From Mercenaria mercenaria (Eukaryota > Mollusca > Bivalvia > Venerida > Veneridae): a DNA stretch of 64,000 bases. The notes under the pieces are model-generated. The model worked only from the letters and a program-made list of their open reading frames with translations. It ran no database searches and was not told where the DNA came from. Position numbers and translations under genes: made by a program. Shown in pieces: positions 1 to 11,800 of this stretch; positions within the stretch are counted from its first letter, which is position 1; each line of letters begins with the position of its first letter. The stretch covers positions 1-64,000 of the forward strand of contig NW_026463373.1 of NCBI RefSeq assembly GCF_021730395.1. The letters are read 5' to 3'.

Positions 1-603
1 AATCAAAGCAGGACAGTTTTAGTCTGATTTCAAATTAAGTAAATAAGCTAGAAAATCTTAATGTAACTTTTAACATGGTTTAAAAGTTGATATATATCCA
101 TAAATCTTCCGTCAAGCATCATTACTGCTGTCAAAATTTCTGCACCGGAAGTCAATCAAAATAAACCTTGGTGAAATCAATCTGCCTGATTTCCACTGTA
201 AGAGATGTGGACTGCATAAAGTAGCGATAGGCGTTATGTGAAAGAACTGAAACACATATTTATTTTCTCAGATATAAATCAGGGCTATCTGTAAAGGAAA
301 TATTTTAGAAGAAAAGTATTAATTTTTAAAAGAAGTTCAGGCTACAGCCTTTTGATATTGATATGGATAGGTTTTGAAAAATATGTCGCAATTTGGGGTT
401 TTCGAATTATTGCAATTGTCATATAAGTTGCTGGGCAACGATATTATTTGTGAGTACCCATTGTATTAATTTAGAAATATTAAAAAAATAATGTAAAATT
501 CCATATTTATTAAACAGGTGATATTTCCAAATTAAATACTTTTTGCAGTGCTACAGTTTCACAACAGTGGTTTTAACAGAAATGGTAAAAATATCAGTTT
601 CTA
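1..603. other. AT-rich stretch with no recognised feature
   Basis: No open frame, repeat or homology that I recognise. It probably lies in the intron that follows HEATR3 exon 9, since the remaining HEATR3 exons are not found here. Confidence 0.4.
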
Positions 604-1611
604 ACTAGAGATGCTTTTGAGAAAAGCGCATGTCTCCCACAACTGCCCCTTAGATGATGAAAAATGTTAGTTTCTCTAGATGTTTTAGACGAGTGGATCC
701 AATTAGATGGTCTGGATGAGTGGATCCAATCAGTAATTCAAGGGCCATAAATGAAAAGTGCCTGGGCGGATTTGGCTAGTTATCGAACTTGGGTAAGGTC
801 TTATGGCCTAACACATTTTGTTCAAGTTTGGTAAAGATCGGATGAGAAATGTTCGACTTAGAGAGCTGACAAGAGTAAACAGACGGATTTTTTCAGTAAT
901 TCAAGGGCCGTAACTCTAAAATGCCTGGACCGATTTGGCTAGTTATCGAACCTGGCCGAGGTCTCATGGTCAAACACATTTTGTTCAAGTTTGGTGAAGA
1001 TCGGATGAGAAATGTTCGACTTAGAGTGCGGACAAGAGTAAAAAGGCCGATTTTTCGATAATTCAAGGGCCGTAACTCCAAAATGCCTGGAGCGATTTGG
1101 CTAGTTATCGAACTTGGCCGAGGTCTCGTGGTCAAACACATTTTATTCAAGTTTGGTGAAGATCGGATGAGAAATGTTCGATTAAGAGTGCAGACATGAG
1201 TAAAAAGGCCAATTTTTCGAAAATTTAAGGGCCGTAACTCCAAAATGCCTGGACCGATTTGGCTAGTTATCGAACTTGGCCGAGGTCTCATGGTCAAACA
1301 CGTTTTGTTTAAGTTTGGTGAAGATTGGATGAGAAATATGCGAATTAGAGTGCGGGCAAGAGTAAAAAGACCGATTTTTGGTAATTCAAGGGCCATAACT
1401 CCAAGACGCCTGGACCGATTTGGCTAGTTATCGAATTTGGCCGAGGTCTTATGGTCAAACACATTTTGTTCAAGTTTGGTGAAAATCGGATGAGAAATGT
1501 TTGACTTCGAGTGCGGACAAGCTTTGTGACAGACACACACACAGACACACAGAGACTGGAGTAAATCAATATGTCTCCCACACCACTGTGTGGTGGGAGA
1601 CATAAATATAG
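604..1611. mobile_element. Modular non-autonomous element with five tandem modules of about 161 bp
   Basis: The ends are inverted: TGTCTCCCAC at 631-640 pairs with GTGGGAGACA at about 1593-1602. Between them five copies of a module of about 161 bp begin near 738, 899, 1061, 1225 and 1383. Each contains AATTCAAGGGCC followed by ATAAC or GTAAC, then a GGTGAAGATCGGATGAGAAA-like block. Shorter arrays of a related module lie at 9360-9655 and, reversed, at 42857-43155. Long open frames here on either strand are by-products of the periodicity. No transposase is visible, so the element would depend on another one. Confidence 0.6.
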
Positions 1612-1832
1612 CTCGGGAATATATGACAGGTGCTTCCTGGAACTAGAAAGCAGGTCACTGATAAAATGTGCTACTGTGAACTCAACGAAAATAGAACTGT
1701 GTATTTTTTAAATCAGGATGATCAGGAAGGGGTAAAATTTTGAGAAAATGGTGATTTGAAAGATGAGTTTATCTTATTTATTTTTTAAATATGCCTGTTT
1801 TTGTTAGACTGTCAAGAACACATGATGCCAGG

Positions 1833-2231
1833 ATATATCTCCAAAACTAATGAAGATACTGATCTGAAATTTCATTTATGTCAACAGATTTATTTGGCAG
1901 ATCCTTCTTTTGTTCACTTACAATATTTTTTCTTTTTAATTACTTCCCTTTTACGTTACTATAAATAGCTTATTTTTAGTAACTTTTTTATTATTGGCCG
2001 TAGGGAAAAACCGAGACCACTTTTCTGTGGTACAACATGGATGGTACCTCCAATTTGTAGGTGTATTTTGACATATCTATACCTTGTAAGAATTTTTTTT
2101 TCTTTTTGGTTAAATTTCTTCCTTTTGTTGTTCCTGTCCTTTGGACTTAGATATTTTTTCTGAGGATCTTCTTGTCCTCAAGTGCAATTATAACAGGTGA
2201 GCGATATAGGGCCATCATGGCCCTCTTGTTG
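1833..2231 (-). mobile_element. 5' fragment of the modular element family seen whole at 28037-29494
   Basis: Read on the minus strand it starts with AACAAGAGGGCCATGATGG and GCTCACCTGTTA, then the leader block with CCACAGAAAAGTGG and the TTTATAGTAACGT stretch, as at 28037-28440. The tandem modules and the other end are missing. It lies in the intron downstream of HEATR3 exon 9, if that intron extends this far. Confidence 0.55.
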
Positions 2232-2318
2232 ACAAATATTTTCTGTGCATATCCTAAAATCATGTGAGTTTTGAATGATTAAGAATGCCTGTTATTTATG
2301 TTACCTTTTTGACATATA

Positions 2319-2855
2319 AAGCTATGTAGTTCAGTTGATACACACAATGACATATCTTACTTTCAACACTGCCAAAAGACACATATGCCATGTGTAGTTC
2401 CGTGGATACACAAAATAGAAATACCTGTATATCTTACCTTTTCAACAATTTCACAAGACACATATACTTTGTGTAGACAATAAATAAAATTCTTTCTTTT
2501 TCAACAATTCCACATGCTACTTATGCAGTGTGTAGCTCTGTGGATATAGACAATACATAAAATTCTACTTTTTCAACAATTCCACATGACACATATGTAG
2601 TGTGTTGTTCTTTGGATACACACAATTTTCAACAATTGCACATTACACATATGCAGTGTGTTTTTCTGCTGATACACACAATACATAAAATTCTTACTTT
2701 TTCAACAATTCCACATGACACATATGCAGTGTGTAGTTCAGTGGATACACAAAATAGAAATACATGTATATCTTACCTTTTCAACAATTCCACATGACAC
2801 ATATGCAGTGTGTAGTTCAGTGGATACACAAAAAAGAAATACATGTATATCTTAC
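2319..2855 (-). repeat. Minisatellite made of copies of the HEATR3 exon 9 end plus its splice donor
   Basis: About seven diverged units of 55-80 bp, marked by ACACATATGCAGTGTGTAG-like cores near 2379, 2459, 2518, 2590, 2645, 2717 and 2796, continue from the 3' end of HEATR3 exon 9 (core near 2875). Each unit holds the exon tail and, in several copies, the following GTAAGA donor region. The two copies nearest the exon are almost identical with a period of 79 bp; the distal ones are more worn. Confidence 0.75.
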
Positions 2856-5800
2856 CTTTTCAACAATTCCACATGACACATATGCAGTGTGTAGCTCTGT
2901 GGATACACACAATGGGACAACAGAACTATCCCCGTCTGTTATATCTTCCTCCATTGGTGTCTCAGCACACTCTTCTGTACTGGATTCGCTGCTGTTTAAA
3001 TCTTCCCATTCCTCATCTGTATAATCAATCCATTATTGACATGGCTTTTATAAGTGAGATTTTGTTTATAATTTGCGAATTTTGTGTGTCCAGGTTTAAG
3101 CATCTTTTTCAATAACTTTTCAGTCATATAAATGACTGTGTCTCTATGCAGCAGTGAGCACAATGCTCAACATTATAGTGCTGTCTCACTGGAATATGAT
3201 ACTGCAGACAGGTGACATGATGCCCCATCCAGTCACATTATACTGATACCAGGCTGACCAGTCCCAGAACTATCCTCTTAGTGCCAAGCGAGGAAGGTAC
3301 TAGTACCATTTTTCACATCTTTGGTACGACACCTCCAGAAAGCATACCAACAACCACCACTAAGCTACCAATGTGGTACAAAGAATATAAGTACTCTGAT
3401 TTTTACTTTTTGGAGGTATCTGACTAAGAATTATAATATCGTGCTAAAATTGACGTATAACTTGTATCTAAAGATTGCAAAATAAATTCATGGAAAAACT
3501 TCTTATGGCCATACTGGATCAAACAGTAGTTGCATTGTCCTCAGTTCATCATTAAATAGAATATTAGTCTCAGGGTTAGAAACTACAACATTCATTTATG
3601 AATTGTTGTCCTCTAATAAAAGACTTTACAAAGCAGATCTTCAGACAAAAACAAGAGTATAAACCTACCATCAGAACAACATAAATTTGCAACCACCTCC
3701 AGTGCCACTTTCTGTGCTTTTAACAGATTCTTTATATCACACAGTCTCTTCTCCTCCAGTGTTGCTGCCTATATAGATAAAGCAAAACATACAAGTAGAG
3801 AGTAAATGACTTTGCATCACTGCACTTTTTGATAAGAAAAAGATCCTTCTTCATTTATTAATTTGCATATTTCCTAAAAACGTTTTGCTATTTTAATAAT
3901 ATGTCTGTCACTTATAGTTATAGCACAGCTGAACTTTATCTGAAGCAACTAATTTTCATATTGCCATAAAAAAAGTTGTTTTTGCAAAAACCATGAAATG
4001 TCAGGCCCACGAAATTATATTCTTAACTATGTTTCAAAATGATTAATGGCACTACCCATTATGCTATTAATTGTAAACTAGATGTGTGTCCATAGAACAC
4101 AGGTGCTTCCCCCACCCCCCTCTCCTGTCATTATACATGGTTTCATAACTCTAAGTGTAATAGTTTTTAAAATGTATTATGTATTAACACAAACTTTTAA
4201 GCACTCTATGCGCATCCTTCACTAAGTGAAGGACCATAACTCTGGTCTGGTTCAGTGAAATCCTAAACAGAAAATCAGGTGAGAAACTTCACATGCTTTA
4301 TAACATTCCCCTCATGTTTTATGTCTCTTACGTTAAATACTTTTTGAGATACATGTGACACAAACTTGAATGCCCTTTTTGCATATTTTTGACAATCAAA
4401 GACCATAATTAAGACCCCTGGTGCACAACTTCCTGTGCTGAATAACAATTCTTTGAGGTTTGATCACTGGGTCAAATACTTTATGTGAAATGCACAAATT
4501 CAGACGAACGGACTGGGGGACAGTTGGACAAGGGCAACTCTAAGTGTACATAAACTGGCTTTATTTTAATGAATCATTATTCCATTTACTGCTTCATTTA
4601 TATCTATTTCCAATTTTGAAACTGTTTTAGATCCCTTACCTTAAACTTTTAAAACATAAAAAGAACACCACCTGATAAATGATGTTAATGGAACCTCAAG
4701 TTTTAAACTTACATTGTTTTGTTTTAGAACATCTTTGTCAGTATCAGTTTCTGTTCCTGCACTGACATCACTGGTATCTGTGGTAGCTGGTGTGTCAGTC
4801 ATGTCACTGTCCTGAACAGTCAACATGGCAGCAACATTCACAGCTAGAACATCTGACATGGTGGTTACAATAGGGACAACTAGGTCACCGCGTGCTGTTG
4901 TCAGCCGACTCCCTTCCAGATTCACAAGCACACCTGCTCAAATATAATTGTACAATTCATAAGATTTAATAAAACTGAATTTTAATACAATGTATGACCC
5001 ATAACTATAAATGACATAATTCCATGGGGATTTTTCTCAAACTGGGAAATCAAGATTCATTTGTATGTTCTTAAAGTTATCTCCAGAGATGTTGAAACTG
5101 ACAGAAAAAAGAAAAATTTGGTGATTGCTGCGACAGTTTCTTTAAAAACAAGAATTACATGTATATACTTTCTATCTGATGCTGCTTTGATTATACCAAA
5201 GTAAACACGTCTTATTCTTGATACTGCCAAATCAGTTTGTATGTTATGTAATGGGACTCACTTAACCAACCAAATTTTCCTGAATTTTTCTCTCAGAGTA
5301 ACTGGCAAAATCTTTGGATGAATTAAGAGGAGTAAGTGGCAATTTCTCCTGATCAATCTGAGGTGTAACTGGCAATTTCTTCTGCTCAATAAGAGGAGTA
5401 ACTGGCAATTTCTCCTGATAAATCTGAGGTGTAACTGGCAATTTCTTCTGATCAATCAGACATGAAAGTGGCAATCTCTCCTGATCTGTTAAAAGGACTT
5501 ACTCACAACTTCTCCTGATCAATCAGACGTGTAACTGGAAACTTTTCCTACCTCTAGTCTTCTACTCTCCACCTACTGAGCTATCCATGCCAGCTTTCTC
5601 AATTGTTAAAATGACACCTGCACCCCAGTTATTAAAAACCTTCATATAAAACTTACCTGAGGCAAGTGTCTTCATCAGCACTCTTGTAGAAGAGTCAGTA
5701 GACTTGGACATAATCCTGTGAACACATTCTACTAAGTCCGGTCTGCACATAGCAGTATTATCTTCTGTTACTGTATATAAAAACTCCACTGAAATGATAA

Positions 5801-8800
5801 AGATACTTCAGACTATAATTATACTTCTCAATTATGTTATAGTAATATACAACCTCCTACAAGCTAGTGTTAATCTGTTTGTAAAGTTAACTTTACAACT
5901 TGCTAGTAAGAACTTTCAATTTTGAATACTTTCAGAGCATTCATAAACCATTCAGACAGAGTAGTTATAATTGTCAGGTTATATCCATCTAAAAACACAA
6001 TTAGTCCTAACTAAAACCTACCAACAGCCAATTTAAGATCCTCAGTGCTACATTCTGAGTCCAGTATAGTACAGATCACAGGAATCAGCTGCCCATTACT
6101 GAATGTTGTCACTGCTTGTGTACAGTTTTCACTTGAAAAGAAAATATACATTGTATAAATACTGATATTTCAAAATATAAATTAACCTTTAGCTTGCTGC
6201 TGGAAAGTGATTCTGCCTTTGCAAACAGGGCAGACCAAGATCAGCCTGCACGTCAATGCAGGCTGATCATGGTCTGCACTGTCTGCTATTTAGTCAGTAA
6301 ATTTTCAGTGAACACCCACTTTGAATAATAAATGGCACTGCCCAAACAAGTGATAGACCAGTTCATTTTAGGAATTTAGCAGGGTAAAGGTAAAATTACA
6401 GAAACATTGTACTCCTATGACATTGTGTTTGGATAGTCTTCTTCATTCTGAGAAATTACAAATTAATATTAAATGTGAATTGAACTTAAAAGGAAAGCTG
6501 ACAAAAAGTTTAATCAAAATGCTATTTTCCTCTTTTACTGACACAAAATAATTTACCTTAAACCTGCTAAATTTCTAAAATGGACTGGTCCATCCTTCAA
6601 TTTGGGCAATACCATTTATTTTTCGAAGGGGTGTTCACTGAAAATTTACAGACTGAACAGCAAACAGTGCAGACCATGATCAGCCTGCAAGGATGTGCAG
6701 GCTGATCTTGGTCTGCACTGATTGCAAAGGCAGAATCACTTGCCGTCAGCAGGCTAAAGTCTTTAAAAAATAACATCAAATGTGAACTGAACTTAAAAGG
6801 GTGACTGATAAAACTAGATGCCCACGGGCAACATGTCGAGCCCGTTAGCTGTCAAAAGGACTGGGAGTTGCATACGACACTCTGTCTCATTGAGGCAAAC
6901 ATTTATGCCAAATAAAAAAAAAGATTGCAAAAAGTTACAATATAAGTTATTTGTAGTAACAACAAAGGGAAGTAAATCTTAAAAAAAAAATTCTAAGTCC
7001 ACACAAAAATCCTTTCCAGTAGAGATAGGTCAAAATACACCTCAAAATTCGATGTAACATGCATGTTGTTCTACAGAAAAGTGGTCTTCATTTTTCCCTA
7101 CAACCAGTAATAAAAAAAGTTACAATATAAGCTATTTATAGTAACAAGAAAGGGAAGTAATTCTAGGTTCTTGTGCATGACACTCCGTCTCATGATGGTG
7201 AACAACTGTGCCAAGTTACATTAAAATACCTCTATGCATGAAAAAGAAATGCTCCAGACAAAGTCATTCTTGTATCTGACCTTTGACCTCTAAGTGTGAC
7301 CTTGACCTTAGACCTAAGGGCCTGGTTCTTGCGTATGACACTCCGTCTCGTGGTGGTGAACTTTTGTGCCAAGTTACATCAAAATCCAACCATGCATGAA
7401 GAAGAAATGCTCCGGACAAAGTTGTCATTCTTGTATCCTTTGACCTCTAAGTAAGACCTTGACTTTAGACCTAGGGACCTGATTCTTGTGCACGACACTT
7501 CGTCTCATGATGGTGAACAATTGTGCTAAGTTACATCAAAATCCCTCCATGCATGAAGAAGAAATGCTCTGGACAAAGTCATTATTGAATTTGACCTTTG
7601 ACCTCTAAGTGTGACCTTGAACTTTGAGATAGGAACCTGGGGTTTGCGCAAGACACTCAGTTTCATTGAGGTTAACATTCATGCCAAATATATACAAGAT
7701 TGCTCCATGCATGTCAAAGCTATGGTCAGGACAAACAAATCCGGACGGACGCACGCACGGACGCACGCATGCACACACGCTCGCACATACACCGAACAGC
7801 CATTTGGAAAACTATGTCTTCGCTTCCGCAAGCGGGCTCGACAAAAATACAATTCCACTGATTACTTGACACACATAATTAAGCAATTCAACTCTACCAA
7901 ACTTTACCGATGAAATGAAAAATTCTAAATTTATAACTTAAGTTAATAGATCTGTTATAGGATAAATTCAAATTAAATGATAGAATATTCTGGCACTCTA
8001 TATAATTTAAAAGATTTTTTTTTTTCTCCAAAATCTCACCACAGATTCTGCAGCAGATAGAATGCATGAGCGTATGTTTCACATATCATTGTCTTCCTCC
8101 GCTGTGTCTCCTTCTCTGAAAACTGGTCTCCACTTCCAAACTAAAAGTATCAACTGAAACATGTAAACTGTCTTCCACTGAAACGCTTGTTCCTACAGAC
8201 TGGGTCTGTTTGTATCTTTCATTTGCAATTATCATAAAGAGCCCTATCTGTGGTGGTATGAACTTGAAACTAAAAGCATCTTCATATTATCCAAACAAAA
8301 ACTGAGACAGGCACATTAAAACATGATACAACAAAACTGGTACTCAGACTATTTTAATATGGTATGTGTACAATATTTTTATTAACTGGTAGTATATAAG
8401 AAGGTATGATTGACTGCAGACAACTAGATCTGTTTCCACAGGACAATGGTGCCACCCCCCACTTCTGTCACTGTACTGCAGTCAAATGTTATTTGCTGAC
8501 AATGCAAGACTAAGTAAAATTTCATATTCATGGGAGGTGATGGGGGTATGAATACCACAAAACATCATCAAGAAACACTGAAAGAGTATTTTTTTCATTT
8601 CTTTTCTGTATGTGTATGGGATGTAGGGAGGAGAATGATGAGAGCATGGGTAAATCCCAAATAAAACACTGACTACACAACTTCACATGCTGAAAAACAT
8701 TTCTATTAAGTTTCATGTCTGAGAAAAACGTGAAACAAACTTTATGCATATTTTTGACTAAGTCAAGGGTCATATCTCTTGTACGGCTGAGTGAAATTGC

Positions 8801-11800
8801 TACTAAAACCATTCACATCATAAGTTAAATGATATTCCTATAAAGTTTCAAGACCCCAGGTCAAATACTTTTTGGGATACCTGTGACATAAACTTTTAGG
8901 TACTTAATGCATATTTTTGACAAAGTCAAGGGCCATAACCCTTTAAAAATGTTTTATAGCGTCATGCTGTAAGAAGAATTTCTCTTAACCTTAGGATTCT
9001 GGAAACGGTATTTTGTTTAACATTTATACATGGATATATAAAGAATACTTACTTGTTGTACAAGTGCCAGCACTGGAGTGAGTACATCTTTAGCTACCAT
9101 CTCTTCACATACAGTCACCTCTCCATCAACACTTAGGTTTCTGTCAAACACATATTTGTTATAATGATTACTTAACACTTCCTGCAACATACTTAAAATA
9201 TATCATATTTCAAACATATACAATGTCATTGTAATGATGTCCTGTCTACTGACCAAATTTGAATCCCACCCATTAAATTTCTTCTACCGATTATTTCATT
9301 ATAAATGTCACGTTTATCTGATAATAAAATGCCTAAATTATGATTTACAGTAGTTGAACAAGAGTGCCAGTTGTCACAAACTACACCCGTCAGATGAAAA
9401 CTGTTCCACTTAGAGAGCGGACAAGGCTAAATTCGCAGTTTTTCTAGTAATTCAAGGGCCATAATCCAAGAGTGTCTGGGACGATTTGGGTGGTTATTGA
9501 ACTTGGCCAAGATATTATGCCCACAAACATTGTCAGCAAGTTTGGTAAAGAGCGGATGAAAACTGTTTGACTTAGAGAGCGGATATGCTTTGGATGCTCA
9601 CCGCCTGCCCGCCACGGGTGTTCACACAATACGCCCTGCTCTTTCAGGGACAGGCATATAACAAGAGGTGTCAGATGACAGCGCGCTCAACTATTCGAAG
9701 AATTGATTGAAGAATGGGGTCAAAATATTTCCACAGATTTTCAGACTAAACAAAACAATGGATTAAACAAAAAATGTTCCTGTATTTGTGGATTTCGATT
9801 AGTCTTGCACTAAATGGCAATGTGTGACCATGATGGCAAATATGTTAAGTTATATGTTAGGCAAAACATGGACTTATATGAAAAATTTAACTAATTTCCA
9901 AGTCCAAAAAGGGCCATAATTCAGTCAAAATAGTTGACAGAGTTATGTACTCTTGCCTACAGATGGAAATCATGTTGATAAACTAGTGTTAAAAGTTTCA
10001 AAGCCACAGTTCAAATAGTTTTGACAAAACGCTGACTTGTTAAAAAAAAACGGAACAAATTTCAAAGTCCAAAAAGGGCCATAATTCAGTCAAAATAGTT
10101 GTCAGAGTTATGTACTCTTGCCTACAGATGGAAATCATAATGGTAAACAAGTGTTTAAAGTTTAAAAGCCATATGTCAAATAGTCTTGACAAAACATGGA
10201 CATATACAAAACAGAACCAATTTCCAAGTTCAAAAAGGGCCATAATTCAGCCAAAAAAGATGAGAGAGTTACGTACTCTTGCCTATTGATAGAGACTATT
10301 ATACTGAACAAGATATAAAAGTTTCAAAGCCATATGTCAAACACTTTACATAAAATATAAACTGGTACGAAAAACTTAACCAAGATTTCTAAGTCAAAAG
10401 GGGCCATAATTCAGTCAAAATGCTTGATGGAGTTATGTACTCTTGCTTACAACTGGACATTGTGATGGTAAACAAGTGTTGAAAGTTTCAAAGCTTTATC
10501 TCAAAAGACTTTGTCAAAATGTGGACTGGTACGAAAAACTTAACCAAGATTTCTAAGTCAAAAAGGGGCCATAATTCAACCAAAATGCTTGATGGAGTTA
10601 TGTACTCTTGCCTACAACTGGACATGGTGATGGTAAACAAGTGTTGAAAGTTTCAAAGCTTTATCTCAAAAGACTTTGTCAAAATATGAACTGGTACGAA
10701 AAACTTAACCAAGATTTCTAAGTCAAAAGGGGTCATAATTCAGTCAAACTGCTTGATGGAGTTACGTACTCTTGCCTATAACTGGACATGGTGATGGTAA
10801 ACAAGTGTTGAAAGTTTCAAAGCTTTATCTCAAAAGACTTTGTCAAAATGTGGACTGGTACGAAAAACTTAACCAGGGTGTGACGCCAACGCCGACACCG
10901 TGGTGAGTAGGATAGCTCTACTTATTCTTCAAATAGTCGAGCTAAAAATGAAAGGATTCTTTGCAAACAAATGAGCTGTTTCATCATACCAGTGATTTTA
11001 TATAGTTAATATTTTATCAAGTTTAGATTCCCTTCTTTCACAGCAAATGCTATCTATGCCTCATGTGCCTTACCTTAGAGCACCAAGAGCCCTGTGGCGT
11101 ATATCCCAGCTATGATCTAACACCAGGGGGCCAAGTATCTTGATCACATTGAGCTTTAGGAAGGCTGCCAGTGTACCAGGATGTGACGCCAGCCCAGCTA
11201 TAGCTGTACAAGCACATTCTCTATTCTCTTCATTAGGACTTTGCAACTGGAAAATATCACAAATAATTCAAAGCCATCAGACTGCAGTTTTGAACTAAAT
11301 ATAAATACAGTTATAACTGCAGGTGTGATTGATACCCCATACTGTGAAATCATTAATATTCGTGGGGTACTAATTTTCATGGATTTCATGGTTGAGTCAA
11401 TCTATGAAATTAAATCCCAACGAACAAGAAAAAAATCCAATTAATTTTATGTTAAAAGTTTAAATCAACAAACACATATCCCCACGAAATTGCCATTTTG
11501 ACCAAAACCATGAAATTTCATGCCCACGAAATTAAATGATTTTACAGCATATGCCGCTATACAACAAAGTATGACACATCTGTTTGAAAGCTAAGTGATG
11601 TTACATTTTCTCTCAAAACTCAGATCCAGTATGTTTTAATTACTCATAATAGGTACAGACTTTGGGTTATATTATAACTTAATGGAATGCAACCATTAGA
11701 AATATGAAATAACATCAGTATTTAAAGGTTATGGAAGCTAGAAGTAATCTGGAAGGAAAAATGAATAAAATACAGATGTATTTATAGACTTGTAGGTTAT

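Noticed and set aside
893-1581. Long minus-strand open frames with repeated LFTLVRTLSRTFLIRSSPNL-like units
   Set aside because: The frame is kept open by the 161-bp tandem module; it has no exon signals and lies within a non-coding repeat element.
5258-5474. Two overlapping minus-strand frames in the 33-bp minisatellite
   Set aside because: The HEATR3 exons on either side join in frame without them, and the periodicity explains the openness.
6597-6779. Minus-strand frame with SAFAISADQDQPAHPCRLIM-like sequence
   Set aside because: It is the translation of the MITE at 6552-6761, a known kind of false protein in mollusc annotations.
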